DNA from: Eriocheir sinensis
Taxonomy: Eukaryota; Arthropoda; Malacostraca; Decapoda; Varunidae
DNA length: 64,000 bases
Direction of reading: 5' to 3'
Assembly (NCBI RefSeq): GCF_024679095.1
Contig: NC_066544.1
Span: 510,493-574,492 of the forward strand
Part shown: one piece after another, positions 19,719 through 31,750 of the stretch
How positions within the stretch are numbered: position 1 is the first letter of the stretch
Layout of the letters: each line of letters opens with the position of its first letter
The notes under the pieces: generated by a model
Database searches by the model: none
The model's input: only the letters and a program-made list of their open reading frames with translations
What the model was told of the DNA's origin: nothing
Made by a program: the position numbers and the translations under genes

Positions 19719-21712
19719 CCGGGTGTCCCACGAGTTATGGTAAATACTTTGAGAGATGATATATCAGGTAATTCTAAGTGAAAATTACTCTATACACATA
19801 TGCTCGTTTTTGCTTTATTATGCGAGAAATTGAGTGTTTAGGTGTGGCGGTTTGTGTGCTGCCGGGGGCTGCGGGGCCATGTTGTGTAGGGAGCAACAGC
19901 TGACTGACTGCCCGGGCGTGATGCCGCCAATCTGTAGCCTAGTGATAAACATTTGCATTTATTACAACATGGGGCTGCATTATCAACAAATAACACTTAC
20001 TGAGTGACCAAATAAATTACTGTGCGGGATAATCAAAGAAAAAAATACTCCGAACTTAACAATGGAACAGTTAGAAAAAACGCTTTATGCAGACATGGCA
20101 ACTCACTGCGCTCACTGTGGGGCTGTGACAGTTGACACAGTGTAGTGTTTAAACGCCAGTGTGATAACTCACCTTACAACAAGTGTTCAAAGTGAGAGCC
20201 TTCACACTCAATACACTTCCTTGCTCGATCCAGGACCGATGTCGTCACCCTCCTCAGCATTGGTCTGTTGTTCTTTATTTCCTGTGTCACTTCCTGGATC
20301 CGCTGAATTAGCTGTTCTCTTGAATGCGGTTTATTCTTGTACACCAAAGACTTCATGTGACCCCATAAGTAGAAATCCAGTGGTGTTAGGTCAGGGGATC
20401 TCGCTGGCCATTGCTGAGGGCCTCCTCGACCAATCCACCTCTCAGGAAATAGCTGGTTGAGGTATTCCTTGACTCGTTTACTGGAGTGTGGTGGTGCACC
20501 ATCCTGTTGTAGTATGAGATGTTCATAAATGTGTAGTGGAACTTCTGTCAGAAGGAGAGGAAGCTCATCTCTCAAAAAGTCATGGTAGACGTCCCCTGTT
20601 AGGCGCCCCTCGAAAATGAAAGGTCCAAGAAGTAGGTCATCCACAATGCCACACCAAACGTTTACGGAGAAGCGATGCTGGAAGTTGCTTTCAACAGTTT
20701 GGTGTGGATTTTCCTTTGCCCACCAGTGATCATTGTGAGTGTTTGTTACTCCGTGGCGTGTAAATGTTGCCTCGTCTGTGTACAGAATGTGGTTGCTGTG
20801 GTGTTGGTGTTGAAGGAGCCAGTGACAAAAATTCAGTCTCTTTTCATGGTCTTCTGGTTTTAGGTGTTGTGTTTTGTGTAAATGGTACGGGTGAAAGCCT
20901 TCTCTCCTCAGCGTGCGCCAAGCTGACATGCGTGTAACTCCCAGACGCGATGAAAGCCTCCGTGTGCTTATGCTCGGGCTTCTTAATGCTGCTTGAACAA
21001 CACCCCTACCTTCCTGTGCCCCTTCTGCACGCTCAGCTGTTGCAAGCACTCCCGGGAAAGTTCCAAAATCTCGTAGGTGCTGGAAAACTCGGCAAAATAC
21101 TCTGCTGTCAGGATGTCTTCTGTCAGGATATTTTTGTCTGTATTCTTGTGCGGCAGCCCAGGAGCTACCGTTACAGAATCCGTAGATGAACATCATGTCT
21201 GAGTATTCAATATTAGTGAAGGTAAAGGGCATTTTCCAGAGGTTATTTCGATAAAGTGTAGTCAGGAAACACTTCTCAGTGCGACGTTTATGCGCGCCTC
21301 AACAGACTGTCGGCATTCCTTGATGTGAGTTGCCATGTCTGCATAAAGCGTTTTTTCTAACTGTTCCATTGTTAAGTTCGGAGTATTTTTTTCTTTGATT
21401 ATCCCGCACAGTAATTTATTTGGTCACTCAGTAAGTGTTATTTGTTGATAATGCAGCCCCATGTTGTAATAAATGCAAATGTTTATTACTAGGCTACAGA
21501 TTGGCGGCATCACGCCCGGGCAGTCAGTCAGCTGTTGCTCCCTACACAACATGGCCCCGCAGCCCCCGCCAGCACACAAACCGCCACACCTAAACACTCA
21601 ATTTCTCGCATAATAAAGCAAAAACGAGCATATGTGTATAGAGTAATTTTCACTTAGAATTACCTGATATATCATCTCTCAAAGTATTTACCATAACTCG
21701 TGGGACACCCTG
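19719..21712 (-). mobile_element. DD41D mariner-type transposon with ~390-bp TIRs, apparently complete
   Basis: The ends CCGGGTGTCCCACGAGTTAT and CAGGGTGTCCCACGAGTTAT (reverse strand) start inverted repeats of about 388 bases that differ at only a few positions. TA flanks both sides (19717-19718 and 21713-21714). A paralogous segment at 24676 reads gttatataggtag with no insertion and so serves as the empty site. Intact transposase, near-identical arms and a clean empty site suggest recent movement. Confidence 0.92.
20174..21232 (-). CDS. Mariner/IS630-type transposase, 352 aa, intact
   Basis: The enzyme cuts and rejoins the element ends at TA sites in the nucleus. The N-terminal third carries helix-turn-helix-like segments (SWAAAQEYRQKYPDRRHPDS; then RLGVTRMSAWRTLRREGF). 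The catalytic acids are visible in ILYTDEATF, LILQQDGAPPH and SPDLTPLDFYLWG. The last two catalytic Asp residues are separated by 41 residues, so this is a DD41D type, as in the rosa group, rather than classic DD34D mariner. The C-terminus ends GSHFEHLL and a TAA at 20176-20174. ATG at 21232 gives a full-length protein with no frameshift or internal stop. It lies centrally between the long TIRs. Function is firm from motifs; activity of this copy is untested. Confidence 0.92.
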   Translation of the reverse strand: MPFTFTNIEYSDMMFIYGFCNGSSWAAAQEYRQKYPDRRHPDSRVFCRVFQHLRDFGTFPGVLATAERAEGAQEGRGVVQAALRSPSISTRRLSSRLGVTRMSAWRTLRREGFHPYHLHKTQHLKPEDHEKRLNFCHWLLQHQHHSNHILYTDEATFTRHGVTNTHNDHWWAKENPHQTVESNFQHRFSVNVWCGIVDDLLLGPFIFEGRLTGDVYHDFLRDELPLLLTEVPLHIYEHLILQQDGAPPHSSKRVKEYLNQLFPERWIGRGGPQQWPARSPDLTPLDFYLWGHMKSLVYKNKPHSREQLIQRIQEVTQEIKNNRPMLRRVTTSVLDRARKCIECEGSHFEHLL

Positions 21713-22561
21713 TATAGGTAGTACATCTTTTGCCAGCATCCAATATAACATACATTTTAGATAACTGGCTGTCCACAGTGTTTAAAACTTGGAGACCTTT
21801 TACTTCTTGAAGCTTATAGGGACACGTAACATTCTGTTCATCAATTTCTGCTTATATTCTGTTATTTGTGATTCAGTGATATTCTCAGTACTCACAATCT
21901 CGTGGATTCTTTCATTTTCTTCTCTTGGAGATTTATAGGTTCAGTTGGTTAATTGGGACTTGTTTCTTTCTCAAAAATTCTACAACTGCATGAATCTGCT
22001 TATACATACATTCTTCGTACCTCCAGCATTGTCATAACACATGCATACATACATGCATTTACACACATGGCAGTATGGACATCTATCTCTACACATAACA
22101 CAAGTGAGCTTATGCGCCTCGACTACCTATTTTGATGGAAAAAAAAACGTGCTTGTTTTTTTTTTTTTTTTTTTTTTTCAAGAAAAACATGAAGCAAAAT
22201 AACTTGTTTTTTTATTGTTTTTTAAGAGGCCAAATTATTTATCTTGTTTTGATACAGCAACTACAGCAGTTCCTTTTTTTTTTACAACAAAGGAGACAGC
22301 TCAAGGGCACAAAAAAGCCCTTCAAGCTTTTATGTAATAGAATTAGAACAATTTGAACTATTGGAAAACCAGTACTTACATGATACAACCATTTTTTTTA
22401 ACTTTGTTTACCATACCAGTTTAATATAAAAAAAATACATGTAATACAACGGGCATGCATGATGCACATAATGGTATACCTTTTCCCTAATCTGAGATAT
22501 AAAAAGATAGTAAAAAGAAAGTATAATAGTGTAAAGATTCAGTGATGTAAATAATGTTATC

Positions 22562-22980
22562 TTTTATTTTATTTTATTTTATTTTTTTTATGTCGCTGCC
22601 TGTTGCGCCGGTAGGCATCTTCCTGGTGGGTCCTGATGGTCGGCCCAAGGCTTCTTCCAGGTGGGGCCTGATGGTCGGCCCAAGGCTTCTTCCAGGTGGG
22701 GCCTGATGGTCGGCCCAGCCCGTTCTGGCGCAGGCGAGTGTTTATAGTGGCGCCATCTTGCATTGGCTCATGCTGCCCCCCGGAACTCGTTCTTGATTCG
22801 CTTGGACGGCTTCCTCTAGAGTCCGGGTTGATGGGTGGTCTTCAGGACAGCATGTGGGTAGTTTTAAGCCACTCGGCGGTGACTGAAAAATCCGAGTGGT
22901 AGCGTGGGGATTCGAACCCGCGTCGTCCATCACGCGGTGAATGTGAGCCCAGTACTCTACCAATTCGGCCACCGCCTACC
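22562..22980 (-). mobile_element. tRNA-derived SINE, full length
   Basis: On the minus strand it begins with a tRNA-like head (ggcggtggccgaattggtag as A box, gcgggttcgaatcccc as B box). It continues through a conserved body (ttaaaactacccacatgctg) and ends in (AAAAT)n. A 35-bp unit containing ggcctgatggtcggcc is repeated three times near the 3' end. Related copies are at 42523-42847 and 50526-50857. Confidence 0.85.
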
Positions 22981-23032
22981 CTATTTTACTATCTACTCTG
23001 TATGTTGGAGAGTTGGGGTGTAGTAGGGTTAG

Positions 23033-23535
23033 TGATGCAATTTTTTTCATTCAGTTTTTGTTACACAATTACAGAAAAACGGTTTATTTTATTTTTTATT
23101 GTTTTTTTCTGCTTTCACTGCACTGAGAGATCGATATGTCCCACCCATACCATTTTCTATGCCAAAAGTTTATATTTTTGGGGTCAAACATTGCACTCAG
23201 ACAGTCTGGCAGTCCTGGAAGGAGTAAAAACCGATAGTTCCCTGTATAACATGACTGAGGCATGTTGACAAGGGACAAGGGGTTTAAGTATTACATAAAA
23301 TTGAATAATTACTCGACCTTACGTTAGAGGAGGTATAGTGAAGGTCAAACCTCTGACCTTCAGGTTAGGTAACTAAGCACCTTAAGCTTAAAACTATATG
23401 TGCACACTGGCACCTATGTTTACATTTCATTCTTCTTGTTTTAATATTACCTTAATAATTTGATATATTTGTTTGCAAAAAGAAACGTTTTTATTAAAAA
23501 AAGAGCACTTTTTTTTTTTTTGCATCACTTTTCAC

Positions 23536-23575
<40 letters not shown>

Positions 23576-24026
23576 CAGTTCTGTTGATATAGCTTATATT
23601 ATGTTTCCTACTCACAGTCTCAGCTCATATTACCATACAGAAAGATATAACTGATCCTTCCCCAACTACAAGACTCAGGTGATCACTGAATCACTGTGGA
23701 GAGTAGACTGCCTGAGAGGCAGCCAAGCAGGCAGTTTATGAAAACCTGTACAGTACCCGTCTAATACCAGTTTTATGTAATACTTAAGCCCCTTGTCAAA
23801 TGCCTCAGTCATGTTATACAAGGAACTATCGGTTTTTACTCCTTCCAGGACTGCCAGACTGTCTGACGGCAATATGTTTGACCCCAAAAGTATAAACTTT
23901 TGACATAGAAAATTGTATGGGACATATCGATCTCTCTGTACAGTTAAAGCAGAAAGAAAACAATAAAAAACACGTTTTTTCGTAAAAAAAAAATGAATGA
24001 AAACAATAAGTTTTTTTTTTGCATCA
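23033..24026. mobile_element. Fold-back element with ~250-bp arms
   Basis: The ends TGATGCAA and TTGCATCA bound arms (about 23033-23290 and 23775-24026). The arms share, in inverted order, gtcaaacattg/caatatgtttgac, cagtcctggaaggagtaaaa and aaccgatagttcc. The middle holds a (CT)n run at 23540-23571. It has no coding capacity. With the SINE it makes up the 1.9-kb insertion that interrupts the left copy of a local duplication. Confidence 0.7.
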
Positions 24027-24454
24027 CAAGCCTACCTGATACTGTTTGTTATTATAAGTGTCAGAGCACACATAGAAAAAAACCACGATCATCTCCAGTG
24101 ACTTCTAGATGTACCTATACCTTTTCTGTGTCTCCCACTGAAATGTACTCCAGTTTGGTTCTTCACCAAGTCAGCGTACCATTCACTTGAAAAGGTTTTT
24201 CTTCACCATTCTATTTAAAGCTAATAATGTGTAACCTAATCTTTTTGCCTTTTTACGATTTAACTACACATATTTCAAAATTTTATGCATACTTGAGTCT
24301 TGTAGGTGGTTATTTGTATTGAGAGTTGCACTGTACTACTTCGTGGAGTGTAAACAAAGAGAAGTCTGGGTTGTCTTATAAGTAACAAATAAAAACTACG
24401 AAACATTAACAACATATATGCTATATAAGGTATATGCTGACTTTTATATTTTAC

Positions 24455-25230
24455 ATAATGTGAGCCAGCGCGTCTGTGATTGTCAGGTTTCACTTTTTCC
24501 TGCTACATTGACCCAGGAAATGTGGAACGTAGCCAATCAGCGCGCAGCATTAGAAGACCGTGCTGCCAGACGCATGATCTAGATCCTGATCTTGATGTCA
24601 CAGGCAGCTTGGGATTTCTCACTTTTTATTGCCTGGCTCTGAAGGAGTAGAAATGTGCACAGACAACTAATTGTTATATAGGTAGTGCATCTTTTGCCAG
24701 CATCCAATATCCAAATGGAGACTTTTTACTTCTTGAAGCTTATAGGGACACGTTGTAACATTCTGTTCATCAATTTCTGCTTATATTCTGTTATTTGTGA
24801 TTCAGTGATATTCTCAGTACTCACAATCTCGTAGATTCTTTCATTTTCTTCTCTTGGAGATTTATAGGTTCAGTTGGTTGGGACTTGTTTCTTTCTCAAA
24901 AATTCTACAACTGCATAAATCTGCTTATACATACATTTTTCCTACCTCCAGCATTGTCATAACACATGCATACATACATGCATTTACACACATGGCAATA
25001 TGGACATCTATCTCTACACATAACACAAGTGAGCTTATGCGCCTCTACCTGATATACTGTTTATTATAACAAGTGTCAGAGCACATAGAAAAAAGACCAC
25101 GATCATCTCCAGTGACTTCTATGTGCATACCTTTTCTGTGTCTCTCACTGAATTAATTAAATGTACTCTTGGTTCTTCATCAAGTCAATCAGTTTTTCCT
25201 TCACATTGTTTATAATTAATATTTTCTTTT
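24455..25230. repeat. Second copy of a ~775-bp local duplication (first copy 19470-24225, interrupted)
   Basis: The sequence from gtgagccagcgcgtctgtg to ttcttcatcaagtca matches 19480-19716, then 21715-22128, then 24028-24170. The two gaps in the first copy are the mariner element and a 1.9-kb block with the SINE and fold-back element. This copy therefore preserves the pre-insertion arrangement at both sites. Confidence 0.85.
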
Positions 25231-25468
25231 ATTCTTGGCTTTCATGCTAGAAAGAAGCCAGTGTCCAAAGAAAGTGTATTTTTTACTAGTATGTGAGTAC
25301 ATTATAAATGAAATAATTGTCTCATTCACTGTTGGTCTCCTTCAACCTTTAACCTGAATTAAATATACTAGTATCATCAGAAAGGGGGCTGTGCTTAGGG
25401 AACCTCAGCTTTGGGTTACCAAGTTTAATAAAGATGGTGATTGTGACCACGCTCGTCATAATTTTCCT

Positions 25469-25650
<182 letters not shown>

Positions 25651-25985
25651 TATGAATGAAATATGTACAAAAGGTATGTAAAACAAATTTGTTATACTAT
25701 TAAGACTATTCAATATCACTTTCTCCGCCTCTTTGACGACTTCTTTCCTTCCATGACGTCGTTATAATGACGCATTTCTCTGAGCAATGCTTGTTGATCC
25801 TGAGCGTTGTGTGAGGTTAGTCTCATTGCAGAGACCTCGGATGCAAAGTTGGGCTCAGCTTTAAGGAGGGACCCCCTGAAGACGTACCCGGAATGGTGTC
25901 TGAGTGAAGACTGAGTGATTTCGGATTGTCACACGTCTGGCAGCAACCGAGTGAGGCCGTTGAGTCATGCGTCTGGCAACACGGG

Positions 25986-26052
25986 CCTCCAATGCTGCGC
26001 GCTGATTGGCTACGTTCCACTTTATCCTGGCGTTCCATTTTATCCCGCTACA
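25986..26052 (-). repeat. Right terminal inverted repeat of Ginger1
   Basis: This is the inverted partner of 4730-4796, followed by CCGG at 26053-26056. Just inside it (25920-25985) a gtctggcaRca motif recurs twice, a possible subterminal transposase-binding repeat. Confidence 0.85.
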
Positions 26053-26246
26053 CCGGCACCAGCTCACTGCCAGTCAAATCGCTGGGTCAGCAGTTTCCAG
26101 CAGCCATTACGAGTCTCCCGATGTCCGCCCTTCCCTCAACTCTCAACGCCGCTGCCGCGGCCGAGGTCTTCCGACGCGACTCCAACGACTGCACGTACCC
26201 CAGGGCGTCGCCAAGCTTTGCCCTCTACACTACATCAGCTGATTAA
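26053..26246 (+). other. Retroelement leader / possible gag start, right part
   Basis: From the right CCGG, GC-rich open sequence rich in Ser, Pro and Ala continues to a stop at 26246, matching the character of 4095-4725. It supports the view that the Ginger1 insertion split one continuous leader. From 26247 to 26761 I see no coding motif. Confidence 0.45.
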
Positions 26247-26761
26247 TCTTGGTACTTGTGGATATTCCCTTCTGGTAAAAATATGCCGGTTCAGCTTATT
26301 TCAGTTTTCTTTCGAGCAGAGGCACGACCTTTTTATTTATGTGTTCCTAACACTGTTAATCAGTCATAATTGTGAGAGTAACGTTCATTCGCATACGATA
26401 TTGATCCTTTCTTATTGTCTACCAGCGGTAAAACTGTGATTACCCTAATCAAAGTTCATCTTCCTCAGTGTGCCCTGGCTCCGTTTTCTCTTCGCCGCTC
26501 GAGAGAAAACAAGCGCCTTTAAGGCATACTCCCTTAATTTCTCCTACCCAAAATACCGCAGTGTTTATAGAATTATTTTTTTCTTATACCCATAACATTA
26601 TAACATTCCATTATAACCTTAACTTCTATTACGTCTAACAGGCACCTTTCTTGTTTTTAGGGGTTCGGCGCAAACTATTAATTCATACACGTTACGTTTA
26701 TTGGTTAATATTTACAGCTATAAAAATATGCTCCTATATTGTAACTGATTTACACCATAAT

Positions 26762-27850
26762 ATGAACAAAGACACTCTCGCTAAACACGGCGACACCTTT
26801 AAACAGTTGGTTCGTCCTTCAAGTGAGGAATTGGAGCACGGTGCAGGCACCGATGATCTTAATGTTGTAAATTTACGTTCGGGTGCTACATACTCATCAC
26901 TCCCAAGGGAAAGAGCCCCTTCACCTCCGGGTTCGTCTGAATACTTAACCCCCACTCAGCCGATCAAAATGCCTGACGACCCCCCCCCCGCCCCCTCCTG
27001 CCGGGGCCCCACCCCACTTCCCCCCTCCCCCGATTCGGGTCATTCCAACTCACGCCAGTATTCGGCAGTTCTCTGGCGGCGAGACCGATTTTTCGGCGAG
27101 ACAGTTCCTAGATCTTTGTGAGTCTGCCATCGTAAATTCCTCCATTACGGAAGATCATGATAAAATCGCTTTCATTCGGTCCCGGTTACTTCCAGGCTCG
27201 GGCACTAAATTTGATGCAGTCCTCAGCGTTCGCTTCGGGAGACATTGGAGTAAACTATGAGGTTTTTAAAGGAAATTCATAAAATCTTCGGGGCGGAGTA
27301 AACCAAGCATCGTTTGACAGATGGCACACGGTTGAGTCCCTCCAAAAGAATTCTTCAACAAAGACGATTTGGGACGCCATGATTGAGACAAATCAGCTGG
27401 CGGTTGACTGTGTCAAAAGCCTAGAAGACGCGCTCTAGCTTCCAGGGGGCTGTATGCAAAAGCACCAGGTGAAGACAGCCTTCGAGTTGTTTTTTACTTA
27501 TTTCATATTTCAGAGAAGAACCGCCGTTCTGCCCTTCCTTTGGCCTTCAAACCAAGGGAAGTTGGTTGACTTCGTCTCAGAGTTAGAAGTCAAGATTCAA
27601 AAACACCCTCACCATCAACCCCTCGCAACAGCCGCAGCATTGCAGGCTCAAAGTAAGGCATCTCTCACCTGTAGTTTTTGCAAACAATCAGGACATTCTG
27701 AACATTCTTGCTTCGCGAAATGTAGGGAATCAACACACTCAAGACAGGGCTCTGATAGGAGATCAGGAGGTTACAGGGGCGGGCAACATTCATCACACAG
27801 GAACCCTAGGCCAAACCATCAGCCGAAGGCTTTTGCCTTGTCCACGGGAA
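26762..27850 (+). pseudogene. gag: Retroelement gag (capsid and zinc knuckle), frameshifted
   Basis: An ATG at 26762 opens a frame with an acidic N-terminus and a Pro-rich linker. The frame breaks near 27060. A neighbouring frame to about 27259 reads like a capsid start (F-x-G motif, then FLDLCESAIVNSS). Two further stops follow before 27433. The nucleocapsid part near 27680-27722 has a CCHC zinc knuckle (CSFCKQSGHSEHSC) that would bind genomic RNA. Gag forms the particle in active relatives. At least three breaks make this copy non-functional. Confidence 0.7.
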
Positions 27851-27998
27851 TTGTTTTCATGATTCAGACAGTTGTTCTGCAATACAAAAGCCCAAGGAGG
27901 AACAGAAGTACAAGTCCTCGGCGGACAGTAAACTACACTCCTCCTCTTCTCAGAATAAAAAGACATGACTTCGTGGCAGCCCCAAGGCGTACATCCAA

Positions 27999-29618
27999 GT
28001 GTCCCTTAAAGACGCTACTAATTGGGAGCAACTTGACTCCGTCATTGCCGCCTTGGGACGGACAAACATAATTGCCCTCCCTTGCAAGGTGGGCAAAATT
28101 TCACTCACCTTAGCGGTAGAAACAGGTGCGACAGTCATTGTCATCTCAGACTACGCTTACAGGTCCCTGACACGGCAAGCGAGAGGGGAAAATTGGCCGC
28201 TCCAAGAGAACGACCTGAATGTGGTATACATGACGGGCACCACTTTGGGAATCCTTGGGCGAGTACCACTAGCAGTCAGCTTATTTTTTCATGTATGTCC
28301 CTTTCGAGATTTCTTTTATGTCTCTAGCAGGTTTGCCTTACCTGTGGATGGGATCTTAGGATTAAACGCCATGAAAGACCTGCACATAACCATAAACCCT
28401 GAAAGCAACGCGATCGTGTATCAAGGACGACGCATACAGGGGATGGTAAATCCATCGCCTATGTCACCTGTAATCCCGCCCTCAGAGGGGGAAAATGACC
28501 ATCCCACCACAGACCCAGGGTCTGCCACCGCCCAAGTGTCGCCTCTTACGGTCAAACAACACGAAAACATTACAGACTTGTGGCGGACAGTAACGGCAGT
28601 CGTAGAAGGTCCTCAAATAGTTCCGGATCGTGCTGCAAAACTTGTTAAAATCCGGTTGCCTAACGCCCCTCCAACGGGCAGTGATGTGTGTATCGACGGA
28701 GCTCCTCACATACACCGCGTGACGGTGGAGGTGACTCTCGCGACAGTCAAGGAGGGAGGTTTTGCAGAGGCATTGGTAATAAACACGTCTGGATCCCCTG
28801 TATCCTTAAAACACGGTGTTAGATTATGCCAGTGTCTAGTGTATGGGAGAAATGTCGCCCCGGAACCAGCTGAATACCCTTCAGCCCAAGTCTCAGGCAT
28901 AACCTCGGCGTGTCAGGCTTCTCCCGAACAAGACACAGCTAATTTAGAGGCATTCCTAAAAGTTGCACACTATTCCGAAATTAAGCCAACCTTAGTCCAG
29001 CTACTGGAACATTATAGGGGGGCGCTTGCTCTACCAGGCGAGCCGCTTGGAGTTACGCAGTGTGCTGAACACCACATTAAGTTAAAACCCAATACCAATC
29101 CTGTATATATCAATGCGTACAAGCTCCCCCACAGTCAGAGGGAGGTTGTGCAACAACTTATCTCTGAAATGTTAGAACAAGGTGTCATCAAAGAATCGAA
29201 TTCCCCGTGGAATTCACCCTTGTTTCTGGTTCCAAAGAAAGACGGTTCTTATCATCCTGTGATCGATTTTCGGCGTGTGAACAACGCGACCGTGGATGAT
29301 CATTTTCCGCCTCCCGTTCTTGGAGATCTTCTGATGTGTCTCGATAGAGGAAATAAAGTCTTTACGAGTCTTGATCTGGTCAGTGGCTACTGGCAACTGC
29401 CCATGGCCCCCGAGTCACGTGAAATAACGGCTTTCAGCACGCCTCATGGCCACTATGAGTGGACGAGGATGCCGTTCTGGCTCAAAGGAACTCCCTTGAC
29501 CTTCCAAAGGACAATGAACAGTATTTTTGGTGACTTGCTGGGCAACTCTGTCTATGTATATTTAGACGACATCATCATAGCAAGAAAAGACGTGCATGCA
29601 CACATGGAAACACTATAA
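27999..29618 (+). pseudogene. pol: Retroelement pol, protease and reverse transcriptase part
   Basis: 539 residues in one open frame. The protease region near residues 30-125 shows ETGATVIVIS and DGILGLNAM. The catalytic Asp of the usual D-T/S-G triad is Glu here, which should abolish proteolysis. A spacer of about 200 residues leads to the reverse transcriptase (EQGVIKESNSPWNSP, VIDFRRVN, YLDDIIIA), with the catalytic YLDD box near residue 525. A stop at 29616-29618 interrupts the thumb region, and the next 80 bases contain another stop. Related polyproteins run straight through. The assignment to Gypsy/Metaviridae is firm from motif order. Confidence 0.85.
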
Positions 29619-29698
29619 GCAGTCCTACACAGACTTCAAGAGGTCGGATTAAAGCTCAAAATCACCCAATGTGAATTCTAAAGCCTCGGATCAAGTTC

Positions 29699-31723
29699 TT
29701 GGGGCATGTCATGGACGAATTCGGCATCCACAGTGGACGACAAAATAAAAGGTATTGCCGAGTTCCTCAGCCAACGTCTGCGGACAAGGTTTGGTCTTTC
29801 TTGGGCGTCGCAGGTTATTACAGGCCTTTCATAAAGGACTTCGCAGCACGCGCGAGTCCCCTAACCCATCTATTAAAGAAAGGCGTACCATATCAGTGGC
29901 TCCCAGCTCAACCAACGAGCGTGGAGGATTTAAAGAAAGCTTACACAGGCTCCGGTCCTTGTCTTTCCGGATTTCAAGGACCCTTTCAGCTTTGTACCGA
30001 CGCTTCGGCTAGTGGACTAGGAGCCGCTCTTATGCAAACAGATAAGTCCGGCAAAAAGCATGTGATAGCGTTCGCCAGTCGAGTATTAACAGCTCCGGAA
30101 AAGAACTATTCTGTTACCCACCTAGAGGCTCTTGCCATTGTGTGGGCTCTGAAGCATTTTCGAGACATAATGATGGGGTACAAAATTGTGGTGTATACGG
30201 ACCACGCGGCCATAACTGATCTTTTCAAGGGAAAAAACCTACACGGTCGTCTGGCAAGACGGTTCTTAACGATCCAAGCATACAATCCGGAGATAAAATA
30301 TATCACCGGGAAAACAAATGTGGTCGCAGATGCCTTATCTCGGAATATTCCGATAGGCGCGATTACCACCCCAGAGGTCATCCACAACTTCACTTCCCCT
30401 GAGCCACACACTGCTCAGCGAGACCACTCGGTGTGGAAGAGGTTAATTTACGCCCTAGAGTCGGGAGACGAAACAAACCTTCCTGAATTACCAGTTCCCT
30501 TTTCACAATTCTTCCTGTCAGAGGACAACCTCCTTTGTAGGTCATGGCCAACCAAACCTGTACCTATAGAACAACTGGTCATCCCAGACAAATACGTCCC
30601 CGTGACGCTTAAGCTGGTCCATGACACACCCATTGCGGGTCACCCAGGAAGAGACAAGACGCTATCTGTCACCAGACGTAAATTCTACTGGCCCACATTA
30701 CGGGTTGATGTAGAAAAACATGTCGCACATTGCGTCGTTTGTGCTAAGCACAAGGGGTCCGTCAAAGGGCCAGCACCTATGTTGCAATACCCAATACCAG
30801 AGGCGGCTTGGGATGTTGTTAATATAGACTTATTACAGCTCCCCCAGAGCCAACATGGTTCGCGCTACTTATTGGTGTGCGTCGACCAGTTCTCTAGGTT
30901 TCTAGTTCTAGCGCCTCTCAAGGACAAGACAGCCACACGCGTGGCCCATGCCCTCGTGACTCACGTGTTGTGTCCCCATTCGTCTCCTCGAATTATTTTG
31001 AGTGACAATGGCACCGAGTTTAGGAACACAGTATTGAGCGAAATATGCGCTCAGTTTAACATCACGCAATCCTTCATCACAACTTACCACCCAGCTGCTA
31101 ATGGGTTGGCGGAGAGGGCTAATAGGAAAATCTTACAGGTCCTCAGGCCTATCGTGAACGATCTCCACGATAACTGGGAGGATTGGCTATCGCACATAGC
31201 CGCTTCCATAAATACGTCGGTAAACGACTCTACTGGGAAGTCTCCCTACTACATCTTATATGGGGTGGAGAAACGTCTTCCGTACGACTTCCTAACAAAA
31301 CCACAACAACCTCTCTACAACATTGATAGGTACGCACAACAGCAGATGCATATGTTTTCCAAGATACACTCAGAAGTTAGGTGTACGTTAAAAGCTACGA
31401 AGGTTGAAATGATGTCAAAACAACACAAACAGGCCTTCCCGGTGGAATTAAAAGAGGGTGACACAGTCATGATTAAGGAAGCGGAAAGGATTTCGAAACT
31501 GGGGGCTAAATTTGTGGGTCCTTACCGAGTTGTTCGGAATGTCAGGGGAAATCGGTTCGAGGTTCTCGAGTCAAATAGTGGAGTCAGTCTAGAAGTTCAC
31601 AGTGATCGTCTGAAAGTAATTCCCTTACCTTTGGACCTTGATATTGGTAATTCCCCCTCAGAGTCAAATGTTCAACAAGATAATCCCACCACCCATAGCT
31701 ATAACTTGAGACCACGGGTTTAA
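29699..31723 (+). pseudogene. pol: Retroelement pol, RNase H and integrase part
   Basis: 674 residues open. The end of the reverse-transcriptase connection (SFLGVAGYYRPFIKDFA) is followed by RNase H (CTDASASGLGAAL, THLEALAIVWALK, VYTDHAAITDL, DALSRN). The integrase has an HHCC finger (HDTPIAGHPGRDK to HCVVCAKH) and the D-D-E core in NIDLLQ, SDNGTEF and NGLAERANR, with a GPYRV motif near the C-terminus. This half looks intact, but it is separated from the upstream part by stops and a frame change near 29620-29700. It would have integrated the cDNA copy of the element. Confidence 0.85.
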
Positions 31724-31750
31724 ATACTTCATTCCCACCACTTTCAGATC

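Noticed and set aside
22920..22980. A tRNA gene
   Set aside because: A and B boxes are present, but the sequence continues into the SINE body and recurs elsewhere with the same body, so it is a SINE head.
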